Notes under the pieces: generated by a model
Database searches by the model: none
The model's input: the letters and a program-made list of their open reading frames with translations, nothing else
Told to the model about the DNA's origin: nothing
Source: Saprospiraceae bacterium
GTDB taxonomy: Bacteria; Bacteroidota; Bacteroidia; Chitinophagales; Saprospiraceae
Assembly (NCBI GenBank): GCA_029263015.1
Contig: JAJCYI010000017.1
Location: 1 to 43,717 of the forward strand
DNA length: 43,717 nucleotides
Direction: 5' to 3'
Program-made: the position numbers and the translations under genes
Shown here: positions 1-6,658 of the stretch, piece by piece
Layout of the letters: every line of letters begins with the position of its first letter
Position numbering within the stretch: position 1 is the stretch's first letter

Positions 1-23
1 ATGGATGAATGGATTTCAATCCC

Positions 24-105
24 AGACCTGTCAGGTTGTTTTTTTCATATATGGCGGATGGATTAATCCATCCGCCATATATGAAAAAAACAACCTGACA
101 GGTCT
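24..105. repeat. 82-bp perfect palindrome (41-bp arms, no loop)
   Basis: Every position from 24 to 64 pairs with 105 back to 65. The structure is nested. The outer part of each arm holds an 11-mer ACCTG(T/A)CAGGT that is itself nearly self-complementary; the inner part is a separate palindrome centred on GGATTAATCC. The same 11-mer, in swapped order, forms the arms of the palindrome at 30071-30103, so this is a dispersed family. It lies about 105 bp upstream of the first gene. It could be a transcription terminator of an upstream gene outside the window or a REP-like element; the sequence does not decide. Confidence 0.9.
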
Positions 106-210
106 CAGCTTTTGGGCAAATGCCTGACAATTCTGTTTTCCATTTTCAGGAGTTGTTTTTATTAGCCTAAATTAGTGGAGTTCATATTTATCCAGCCAAA
201 ACCAATTCCA

Positions 211-1134
211 ATGAAAAGCCTGCTCCTTTTTCCAGTCCTTCTTTTATGCTTTTTAAATTTAAAATCCCAAGACTACCAGCCGATGTCCGTGGAAGGGGCA
301 CATTGGCTGATCTTTTCCATTGTTGACGGTACGTTTGACCACCACTTCCTGTCCGTGGAAGGGGATACAGCGCTGGGTGGATTGGTGTACAAAAAAGTTT
401 ACAAGAAGAAAATCCAGAGTCAAGCATCCAGTGTTTTAGAACTGGTTCCACCTTATTTCATTGACCAGGTTTCCTTGACCGCTTTTTTAAGGGACGATAC
501 CTTGGACAGAAAAGTATATACTTATCCAACAACCAACGAATGGGGCTTTGGGGGCTGTGAACCCCTCACCGATGAACTCATCCATGATTTTTCATTGAAT
601 CCAGGTGACACCCTGAACACTTGTTTGCATACCGACCCAGCTGGTTTTCCCATCACGGTGGATTCAGTCGCTGTTCAATTTCTTTGGGGCAAAAACCGCA
701 GGACCTTTTTTCTGTCAGACGGGATTGCCAACACCGACGGCCTCGTTGAAGGCGTTGGGATCATTGGCCCATTCTGGCCAGCGCCTTCTTTTTTCCCTCC
801 TGAAAATCCTTCCATCCTGGTTGACTATTGCGTTGGCAGCGATGTAGGGTGCGGCCTGCTGCCCACTGCCACAAATGAAGTCCGAGATGATTGGGACATT
901 AACATTTACCCAAATCCTGCTGCTGGCGAAATCACAATGGAACTATCCGGCGACCTTTTTTTCCCGTTGGAAATTTCTGTCTACGACCCATTGGGCAAGT
1001 TGTTTTATCATAAAACTATCAAGGAAAAGCAGCTTTCTGTAAAATTGGACTTGGACGATTTTCCGCTTGGCCTGCTCTTGCTTTTTTTCCAGAATGAAGA
1101 AGGAATCGCAGCCAAACGGCTGGTGAAGAATTAG
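211..1134 (+). CDS. secreted protein with T9SS type A sorting domain
   Basis: Function of the main body is not recognised. From the ATG at 211 the protein is 307 residues and begins with a clear signal peptide (MKSLLLFPVLLLCFLNLKSQ). A GTG at 175 is in frame, but it would put 12 extra residues before the signal peptide, so 211 is preferred. The last ~75 residues (INIYPNPAAGEITMEL to AAKRLVKN) match the T9SS type A C-terminal sorting domain: YPNP motif, beta-rich middle, short basic end. By family knowledge such proteins are exported across the outer membrane by the T9SS and attached to the surface or released. The middle has Trp/Pro-rich beta-like sequence and paired Cys, with no catalytic motif I can name. 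Confidence 0.85.
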   Translation: MKSLLLFPVLLLCFLNLKSQDYQPMSVEGAHWLIFSIVDGTFDHHFLSVEGDTALGGLVYKKVYKKKIQSQASSVLELVPPYFIDQVSLTAFLRDDTLDRKVYTYPTTNEWGFGGCEPLTDELIHDFSLNPGDTLNTCLHTDPAGFPITVDSVAVQFLWGKNRRTFFLSDGIANTDGLVEGVGIIGPFWPAPSFFPPENPSILVDYCVGSDVGCGLLPTATNEVRDDWDINIYPNPAAGEITMELSGDLFFPLEISVYDPLGKLFYHKTIKEKQLSVKLDLDDFPLGLLLLFFQNEEGIAAKRLVKN

Positions 1135-1243
1135 GTCCTAAGTACTAGCGCTCTTTTGCCATCTGGCCCATACTGACAAAGATCAAATACTCAGCCTGCC
1201 TTTAAAGTTCCTATTTTCTTAATTTCGCCGTTCTTTTTCCAGA

Positions 1244-1272
1244 CCACAGAGAACACAGGGAAAGCACAGAGT
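1244..1272 (+). repeat. CACAG-rich short repeat, copy 1 (upstream of adk)
   Basis: Pattern CCACAGRGAACACAGGGAA..CACAGAGT; near-identical to 3643-3670. It lies about 36 bp before the adk start. Both copies are followed by an ATATTTAT stretch and then a start codon. Possibly a leader element or simple dispersed repeat. Confidence 0.6.
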
Positions 1273-1308
1273 GTATATTTATGTTCTCGTTGGCATAAAA
1301 TAAATGAA

Positions 1309-1881
1309 ATGATAAACCTTATACTATTCGGCCCTCCGGGTTCTGGCAAAGGCACGCAAGCCGCCAAATTGGTTGATAAATATCGTCTCGTACACATTTC
1401 TACCGGCGACCTCTTCCGATATGAGATGGGCAACGACACCCCACTCGGATTGGAAGCAAAGGGATATATGGACAAAGGCCAACTCGTGCCTGATTCTGTC
1501 ACCATTGGCATGTTGAAGAACAAAGTGGACAGTTGCCCCGATGTCGAAGGATTTATTTTTGATGGATTTCCACGGACCATTCCACAGGCCGAAGCACTGA
1601 ACGAGTTGCTGGAAAGCATGGACACTTCCGTATCAGCACTCATCTCATTGGATGTTCACGATGATGAAATTGTGGCCCGTCTGCTTGAACGGGGCAAGAC
1701 CTCTGGTAGGAAGGACGATGCTAATGAAGAAGTTATTCGGAAACGGATCGAGGTTTACGAGAGTGAAACCAGTCCTGTTTACGATTATTACGCGCAGTCT
1801 GGTAAGTCAATGAAAATCAATGGAATAGGGTCTCTTGATGACATTTTTGGACGTCTGAGTGATGCAATTGATAATTTATAA
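1309..1881 (+). CDS. adk: adenylate kinase (short-LID form)
   Basis: Catalyses ATP + AMP = 2 ADP in the cytoplasm. The 190-residue protein has the P-loop GPPGSGKGT at residues 8-16, the AMP-binding STGDLFR at 31-37 and DGFPRT at 85-90, the classic adenylate kinase order. The LID is the short type: between LLERGKTSGR and RKRIEVYE there are only a few residues and no Cys4 zinc site, as in short adenylate kinases. The ATG at 1309 gives a start two residues before the first beta strand, matching the family. The obg gene follows 36 bp later on the same strand, so the two are probably co-transcribed. Nothing odd was seen. Confidence 0.97.
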   Translation: MINLILFGPPGSGKGTQAAKLVDKYRLVHISTGDLFRYEMGNDTPLGLEAKGYMDKGQLVPDSVTIGMLKNKVDSCPDVEGFIFDGFPRTIPQAEALNELLESMDTSVSALISLDVHDDEIVARLLERGKTSGRKDDANEEVIRKRIEVYESETSPVYDYYAQSGKSMKINGIGSLDDIFGRLSDAIDNL

Positions 1882-1917
1882 TTTATAGAAATCATCACTC
1901 ATAAATCATAAATCTAA

Positions 1918-2922
1918 ATGGCTTCCCAGAACTTTGTTGATTATGTAAAGGTTTGCTGCCGCTCCGGCAAAGGAGGTGCTGGTAGTGCCCACTTTTTCCG
2001 TGACCGCCAGAATTCAAGAGGCGGCCCTGACGGAGGCGATGGTGGCAGGGGCGGCCATATCATCTTGCGTGGCAACACCAACCGTTGGACGTTGCTCCAC
2101 CTGAAATACCGCAAACACATCATCGCCGGAAATGGTGGAAATGGCGCTGGCTCCACCAGCTCAGGTGCTTTTGGCGAAGATGTCATCCTCGACGTACCGC
2201 TCGGTACGGTTGCAAAAAATGCCGAAACGGGCGAGATCGAATTTGAAATAACGGAACAGGGCCAAACCAAAATCATAACACCTGGTGGTAGAGGTGGCCT
2301 TGGCAATTGCCATTTTAAATCAGCTACCCGCCAGTCTCCAGAATACGCACAGCCAGGGGAAGAAGGACAGGAGGAGTGGAAAGTTTTGGAGCTAAAAGTA
2401 TTGGCCGATGTTGGGCTGGTCGGTTTTCCGAATGCAGGCAAATCAACACTCGTTTCTACCCTCTCAGCCGCTAAACCTAAAATTGCAGATTACGCATTTA
2501 CCACCCTTGTCCCACAATTGGGCATGGTGGAATATCGTGACAGCCGCTCTTTTGTCATCGCCGACATTCCTGGCATCATTGAAGGGGCACATGAGGGAAA
2601 AGGGTTGGGGCACCGCTTTCTCCGCCACATCGAACGCAATGCAACCCTGCTTTTCATGATTCCTTGCATAACCGCAGACATCAAGAGAGAATATCAAATT
2701 CTGCTGAATGAACTGGAACAGTACAACCCTGAATTGCTCGATAAACCCCGCGTATTGGCTATTTCAAAATGCGATATGCTTGATGAGGAAATGGTTGAAA
2801 TGATGAAAAAAGAGGATTACCTGCCAGAAGGATTACCTACTGTTTTTATTTCTTCCGTTTCTGGATTAGGCATTGATGAACTGAAAGATTTGTTGTGGAA
2901 AGTAATGAACGAAGAGAATTGA
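1918..2922 (+). CDS. obgE: GTPase Obg/CgtA
   Basis: Ribosome-associated GTPase involved in 50S assembly and stress control. The N-terminal Obg fold (about residues 1-160) has its glycine-rich loops, such as [13 protein letters not shown]. The G domain follows with G1 GFPNAGKST at 169-177, G3 DIPG near 216, G4 SKCD near 283 (usual NKxD; Ser for Asn is a mild variant) and G5 SSVSG near 313. The 334-residue length fits the short Obg type lacking the C-terminal OCT extension. It lies downstream of adk. The stop codon falls inside an inverted repeat shared with the gap to the convergent YqeY-like gene. Confidence 0.96.
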   Translation: MASQNFVDYVKVCCRSGKGGAGSAHFFRDRQNSRGGPDGGDGGRGGHIILRGNTNRWTLLHLKYRKHIIAGNGGNGAGSTSSGAFGEDVILDVPLGTVAKNAETGEIEFEITEQGQTKIITPGGRGGLGNCHFKSATRQSPEYAQPGEEGQEEWKVLELKVLADVGLVGFPNAGKSTLVSTLSAAKPKIADYAFTTLVPQLGMVEYRDSRSFVIADIPGIIEGAHEGKGLGHRFLRHIERNATLLFMIPCITADIKREYQILLNELEQYNPELLDKPRVLAISKCDMLDEEMVEMMKKEDYLPEGLPTVFISSVSGLGIDELKDLLWKVMNEEN

Positions 2923-3002
2923 AAATTAAAAATGGAGAACGGACGGTTATAAATTGTGCTTCCACAAATTTGCAACAGCGGGGTTGATAATTTTCAATTC
3001 TC
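2914..3002. terminator. inverted repeat between convergent obg and yqeY-like genes
   Basis: GAGAATTGAAAATT at 2914-2927 pairs perfectly with AATTTTCAATTCTC at 2989-3002 (14 bp, 61-nt spacer). A second partial copy of the right arm follows at about 3004-3017. It sits between converging genes and could end both transcripts, but the stem is AT-rich and widely spaced, so it may be only a dispersed repeat. Confidence 0.4.
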
Positions 3003-3014
3003 CATTTTCAATTC

Positions 3015-3473
3015 TCAATTCCCCCCACCTGCCAGTAGTTTTTTCACTGCACCTGAGATCATCTTCCCATCGGCCTTTCCGGCCAATTCTTTCTGTGCCT
3101 TCCCCATCACCTTCCCCATATCCCTCATAGAAGAAGCACCAGTGGTTTCGATGATTTTTTTCAGGATAACTTCCAGGTCGGCCTCACTCATTTGTTCTGG
3201 CAGGTATTTTTGGATAACGGCAATTTCTTCCCGCTCAGGTGTAGCGAGGTCTTCCCGTCCTTGTTTTATGTAAATCTCTAAGGATTCCTGACGTTGTTTG
3301 ACCAGCTTTTGCAGCAATTTAATTTCGCCAGCATCGTCCAGGGCTTTTCCACTGCCATCCGTTTTTTGTAGGAGGATGGCGGCTTTGATGAATCTGATAC
3401 TGCGCTTGGCAGCGTCGTCTTTGTTTTTCATTGCCTCTTTGAGGTCTTGCATGATACGCGTCTCTAATGACAT
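3015..3473 (-). CDS. GatB/YqeY domain-containing protein
   Basis: 152 residues, the normal size for free-standing YqeY proteins. Sequence landmarks of the family are present: an N-terminal helix starting MSLETRIMQDLKEAMKNKD, the segment KRSIRFIKAAIL, then KLVKQRQESLEIYIKQGRED and the alpha-helical tail domain with EIAVIQKYLPEQMSE and a GxVMGKAQKELAGKADG-like end. This tail resembles the tRNA-binding tail of the GatB subunit of Asp/Glu-tRNA amidotransferase; the role of stand-alone YqeY is not well established. It is convergent with obg and divergent from lpxD. Confidence 0.93.
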   Translation of the reverse strand: MSLETRIMQDLKEAMKNKDDAAKRSIRFIKAAILLQKTDGSGKALDDAGEIKLLQKLVKQRQESLEIYIKQGREDLATPEREEIAVIQKYLPEQMSEADLEVILKKIIETTGASSMRDMGKVMGKAQKELAGKADGKMISGAVKKLLAGGGN

Positions 3474-3574
3474 TTTAAAACGGTTTAAGGTTTATCGGTT
3501 TTCGAGGTTGTCGGAACTGGTCGTTGCTGACCGTAATACCGTTAAACCATTATACCGATATACCATTATAAATC

Positions 3575-3582
3575 TACTTTTG
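3575..3582 (+). promoter_or_regulatory. possible -7 box of the lpxD promoter
   Basis: TACTTTTG matches the Bacteroidota -7 consensus TAnnTTTG, about 110 bp upstream of lpxD. No clear -33 TTTG was seen at the expected distance, so this is weak. Confidence 0.3.
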
Positions 3583-3642
3583 CTTTCCAACGCCGTAAAA
3601 TTATCGAAAGTTTCACTGGGTCGTATTGTGGGGAAGAAATAA

Positions 3643-3670
3643 CCACAGGGAACACAGGGAATCACAGAGT
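3643..3670 (+). repeat. CACAG-rich short repeat, copy 2 (upstream of lpxD)
   Basis: Near-identical to 1244-1272, here ending 23 bp before the lpxD ATG. See copy 1. Confidence 0.6.
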
Positions 3671-3693
3671 CTGGTAACCAATATTTATTCAAA

Positions 3694-4629
3694 ATGAAAT
3701 TTCCACAACCCATTCCAGTAAAAGACATCGCCCAAAAAATAGGAGCTAAACTCATTGGCAATGATGAATTTCAGGCCACTGGGATCAATGAACTCCACAA
3801 AGTGGAAAACGGTGATATCACTTTTGTGGATGCAAAAAAGTATTTCAAAAAATCCCTCGGATCGGCTGCGAGCATCATTATTATTAATGAAGAAGTGGAA
3901 TGTCCAAAGGGCAAGGCGCTGCTCATTTGTGAAAACCCGTTCGAGGCTTATGACGGTCTGGTACGAAAATACCGCCCTCTTCGGCCGATGAGCAGTGAAA
4001 TAGACGAAAGTGCTTTCATCCACCCATCGGCAATTATAGAACCTAAGGTGTTTGTTGGTTATCAGGTAGTTATCGGGAAAAATTGCTACATTCAAGCAGG
4101 AAGCTATATCGGTGATTTTTCACATATTGGTGACCATGTGACTATTCAAGCGGGCTGCATGATCGGCACCGATGCATTCTATTTTCAGAAAACAGAATCA
4201 GGTTTCAAAAAATGGCGCTCCGGAGGGCGGGTCGTCATCGAAGACCATGTGGACATCGGTGCTGCCTGCACCATCAACCGCGGCGTTTCGGGAGATACCG
4301 TCATTGGGGAAGGGAGCAAGCTCGACTGTCAGGTTCACGTTGGCCACGGTGCGGTGATCGGTAAAAACTGCCTCATCGCTGGACAGGTCGGCATTGGAGG
4401 AAAGGCTATTTTGGAAGACGACGTGATCCTCTATGGGCAGGTGGGCGTTGCTCAACGGGTACGCATCGGTGCAGGTGCCGTGGTCAGTGCCAAATCGGGG
4501 GTTTCAAAAAATATAGAAGGTGGAAAAGCATATTTTGGTATTCCTGCTGCTGAGATTCGGGTAAGGCAAAAGGAGTTGGCGGCCTTGCGGCATTTGCCTG
4601 TGTTTTTTAAGGATTTCTATGAGGAGTGA
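3694..4629 (+). CDS. lpxD: UDP-3-O-acylglucosamine N-acyltransferase (LpxD family)
   Basis: LpxD adds the N-linked 3-hydroxyacyl chain to the UDP-glucosamine precursor of lipid A. The 311-residue protein has the N-terminal LpxD domain (about 1-95; ATGINELHKVENGDITFVD) followed by a left-handed beta helix of hexapeptide repeats from ~100 to ~280 (IGKNCYIQAGSYIG, VVIGKNCLIAG, VRIGAGAVV). The catalytic histidine context QVHVGHGAVIG at about 213-222 aligns with QIAHNVVIG of E. coli LpxD; the second His corresponds to the catalytic base. It is somewhat shorter than enterobacterial LpxD (~340), ending in a short helix. Bacteroidota often carry more than one LpxD-like protein, so this could be a paralogue. 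Confidence 0.85.
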   Translation: MKFPQPIPVKDIAQKIGAKLIGNDEFQATGINELHKVENGDITFVDAKKYFKKSLGSAASIIIINEEVECPKGKALLICENPFEAYDGLVRKYRPLRPMSSEIDESAFIHPSAIIEPKVFVGYQVVIGKNCYIQAGSYIGDFSHIGDHVTIQAGCMIGTDAFYFQKTESGFKKWRSGGRVVIEDHVDIGAACTINRGVSGDTVIGEGSKLDCQVHVGHGAVIGKNCLIAGQVGIGGKAILEDDVILYGQVGVAQRVRIGAGAVVSAKSGVSKNIEGGKAYFGIPAAEIRVRQKELAALRHLPVFFKDFYEE

Positions 4630-4662
4630 AAAAAGGGAAATTAGAAACTGAGAAATTAGAAC

Positions 4663-5262
4663 ATGAAAATATTGAGCACCATACTTCTATTTTTGGTCTG
4701 TACTGTCAATGCTTTTTCAGGAGGATATTCTTCATGGTGGCAGCAGACGCCAGAAGGTAATATGATTGCCCATGAAAGAGCCATTAATGGTTATACTACA
4801 GGTATTGTTTGTAAAAATGCGAATGTAAAAGGTGGTTATCAAGGTCACGTCATTCCAAATTTAAAGGAATGGTATTTTTACAAAAGACATTTTATTGGTC
4901 AATACCGTGATTCATCGCAAGCCTATTTCTTCATTTTTGATGAGTCGAATTGCCAAAAAGAAATATTCACACGTCAGGAAGAATTTAAAACCCAATTAAA
5001 GAAGAAAAAACTTAAACCAGTAATATGGACACGGTGGTATAATAAAAACTATGGAGTGATTTTTACCGATGGCCATCTTGGAGATAAGTTGTTTTGCGCG
5101 TATGTACAAATGCCTTTAATAGTACTGTTTTCTCTGTTTTTTACGATAGTATTATTCAGGACAAAATTCAATATAACCAAACCAATAAATAAATTAAATT
5201 TGGTATTGGCTGGAATCTTAGTGCTCCGGATAATATTGGATTTATTTCCAAACAGTATTTAA
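4663..5262 (+). CDS. unknown membrane protein with signal peptide
   Basis: Not recognised. 199 residues: an N-terminal signal peptide (MKILSTILLFLVCTVNAFSG), an aromatic-rich extracytoplasmic part with four Cys candidates, a lysine-rich stretch (QLKKKKLKP), then two hydrophobic segments near 150-166 and 177-195, giving a C-terminal hairpin in the inner membrane. A direct repeat GAAATTAGAA lies just before the start. It follows lpxD by 33 bp on the same strand and could share its transcript, but nothing in the protein connects it to lipid A. More AT-rich codon use than the flanking lpxD suggests a different evolutionary history. Confidence 0.75.
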   Translation: MKILSTILLFLVCTVNAFSGGYSSWWQQTPEGNMIAHERAINGYTTGIVCKNANVKGGYQGHVIPNLKEWYFYKRHFIGQYRDSSQAYFFIFDESNCQKEIFTRQEEFKTQLKKKKLKPVIWTRWYNKNYGVIFTDGHLGDKLFCAYVQMPLIVLFSLFFTIVLFRTKFNITKPINKLNLVLAGILVLRIILDLFPNSI

Positions 5263-5360
5263 TGGATGCTTAGCAAATGTATTTTAAAAAAATAGGACAG
5301 CCCCTTTCAAAGCTGCCCTTATATCAGAAGATGAAATTATTCAATTGAACTCCCGCCCAT

Positions 5361-5417
5361 TCCGCCCCTTTCCGACAGGGTGGGAATTTAATTCCCACCC
5401 TGTCGGAAAGGGGCGGA
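5361..5417. terminator. 57-bp perfect hairpin, 28-bp arms and 1-nt loop
   Basis: Positions 5361-5388 pair fully with 5417-5390 around T5389. The arms are GC-rich at the outer ends (TCCGCCCCTTTCCGACAGGG) and AT-rich in the middle. It sits 5 bp after the stop of the minus-strand M23 gene and 98 bp after the plus-strand gene, between convergent genes. Position suggests a bidirectional terminator, but there is no long T-run, and the length is excessive; it belongs with the other long palindromes of the window. Confidence 0.8.
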
Positions 5418-5422
5418 TCATT

Positions 5423-6136
5423 TCATGGCCGGAAATAATGCTCTGGGTTTTCATATTTCCCATCTTTGATAACTTCATAATGCAAATGCGGTCCGGTCGA
5501 TGCCCCAGAATTGCCAACCGCCCCGATCAATGTGCCTTTTTTTACTTTTTGTCCAACCTCAACATCCATGCGTGACAATTGCGCATAAAGCGTTTTGAAT
5601 TGCTCGTCGTGTTGAATGACGATGTGCTTCCCGTAGCCTTTTTCTTGGTCTTCAACCTTGACCACTACGCCATCAGATGTTGCATAAACCGGTGTGCCAG
5701 GATCTGCCTTAAAATCTACACCGTTGTGTTTTTTCTTGACCTTGTAGATCGGGTGCATCCGCATGCCGAATGCGCTGGTGATTTTTATATCGCCATTCAA
5801 CGGAGATCTGTCAGGAGGGTCGATTTGACCGAGCAAGGTGACGGAAGCAACAACCATGAAGGTAATCAATGCTGCGAAGGATAATCTTTTCATAAACGTT
5901 TGATTTTTATTTAATAATGATAAAGTCTGTGTTTGTAATTCTTTCATTTCATCTTCTTGAAAAGCATCCAGACTTTTTTGCAGCGCTTGACTAAACAAGT
6001 TACCTGTGGTCATTTCATTCTCGATCTGGCAGCAGATATGGTCGAGGAGTTCTTCTTTCAAAGGCCCATAATCGAGACCTTTTTCCTCCAGTATTTTTTC
6101 TATGGAAACTATTTGTTGTTCGTTCAATGGATTCAT
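5423..6136 (-). CDS. M23 family metallopeptidase with PadR-linked N-terminal module
   Basis: Probable LytM-type peptidoglycan endopeptidase. The 237-residue protein has a cytoplasmic helical N-terminus (1-80; LDHICCQIENEMTTGNLF resembles the permease-prefix/DUF1700-type modules often coupled to PadR regulators), one membrane segment (~83-102) and a periplasmic M23 domain. Zinc ligands are present: HNGVD (H137, D141) and GPHLHYE (H217, H219). The start codon at 6136 overlaps the PadR stop by 4 bp (ATGA type), so the two genes are translationally coupled and probably controlled together by PadR. The fusion of a PadR-associated module with a cell-wall peptidase is less common than fusion with a permease. 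Confidence 0.85.
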   Translation of the reverse strand: MNPLNEQQIVSIEKILEEKGLDYGPLKEELLDHICCQIENEMTTGNLFSQALQKSLDAFQEDEMKELQTQTLSLLNKNQTFMKRLSFAALITFMVVASVTLLGQIDPPDRSPLNGDIKITSAFGMRMHPIYKVKKKHNGVDFKADPGTPVYATSDGVVVKVEDQEKGYGKHIVIQHDEQFKTLYAQLSRMDVEVGQKVKKGTLIGAVGNSGASTGPHLHYEVIKDGKYENPEHYFRP

Positions 6137-6471
6137 CCGGCAGCAGGTTTTGGGTTCAACAATAATTGCATGGCGCGCACGTATTCGACGAACTCATTCA
6201 CTTTGGTTGATCTTGCCGCTGTGCCAATAGGTGTGAGGCGGTAATATTTCCGTACCCGTTTGCCAACAGCTTCTTTTTCGGTGGTGAGTAGACCATTAGC
6301 TTCGAGTTTGTGCAGCGCGGGGTAAAGCGCACCTTCGGTCAATTCAAATGCGCCTTCTGATTGTTGTTTTACCTTTTGCACCATTTCGTAGCCATACATC
6401 CTGCCATGCTCAGAGAGTAGGTTGAGGATGATGGTTTTTAATGTGCCTTTTAGCAGCTCATTTGTTTTCAT
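6133..6471 (-). CDS. PadR family transcriptional regulator
   Basis: 112 residues, a stand-alone PadR winged helix repressor. Landmarks: LKTIILNLLSEHGRMYGYEM (11-30), the recognition region LTEGALYPALHKLEANGLL (44-62), a basic wing (GKRVRKYYRLTPIG) and a C-terminal dimerisation helix. It is the first gene of a two-gene unit with the M23 peptidase. Two identical 7-5-7 inverted repeats lie directly upstream of the start codon and are the likely operator, giving autoregulation. The inducer is unknown; many PadR proteins respond to small hydrophobic molecules or envelope stress. Confidence 0.93.
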   Translation of the reverse strand: MKTNELLKGTLKTIILNLLSEHGRMYGYEMVQKVKQQSEGAFELTEGALYPALHKLEANGLLTTEKEAVGKRVRKYYRLTPIGTAARSTKVNEFVEYVRAMQLLLNPKPAAG

Positions 6472-6481
6472 GTGGCAAACA

Positions 6482-6530
6482 TACCTAAGATTTTTAGGTA
6501 TAAAAAATATTTACCTAATTTTCTTAGGTA
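6482..6530 (-). promoter_or_regulatory. double PadR operator candidate
   Basis: Two copies of TACCTAA-N5-TTAGGTA at 6482-6500 and 6512-6530, with both half-sites identical in both copies and centres exactly 30 bp apart (about three helical turns, same DNA face). They begin 11 bp upstream of the PadR start codon. Exact conservation and placement support an autoregulatory operator where two PadR dimers bind side by side. Binding itself is inferred. Confidence 0.8.
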
Positions 6531-6554
6531 TGTTTAGAATTCTACAAACATAAG

Positions 6555-6583
6555 AGGTGACACCTTTCAAAAAGGTGTCACCT
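6555..6583. terminator. hairpin, 13-bp arms, 3-nt loop
   Basis: AGGTGACACCTTT at 6555-6567 pairs with 6571-6583. First of two adjacent hairpins between the PadR unit and the giant adhesin gene; no T-run follows directly, so its terminator role is uncertain. Confidence 0.55.
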
Positions 6584-6602
6584 GTGGACAAATCGCCAAA
6601 CA

Positions 6603-6635
6603 AAAAGCGACGCTTCTCGAAGAAGCGTCGCTTTT
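6603..6635 (-). terminator. terminator hairpin of the giant adhesin gene
   Basis: AAAAGCGACGCTTCT at 6603-6617 pairs perfectly with 6621-6635 with loop CGA. On the minus strand it comes 24 bp after the adhesin stop and ends in a T-run (GCTTTTTG), as expected for an intrinsic terminator. The hairpin at 25787-25819 has the same arm start (AAAAGCGAC), stem length and loop length. Confidence 0.75.
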
Positions 6636-6658
6636 GATTTACCTAACGGAAACAAAGG

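Noticed and set aside
1941-2441. 166-residue minus-strand frame across obg
   Set aside because: Pro/Ser-rich translation of the opposite strand of the glycine-rich Obg domain; not a gene.
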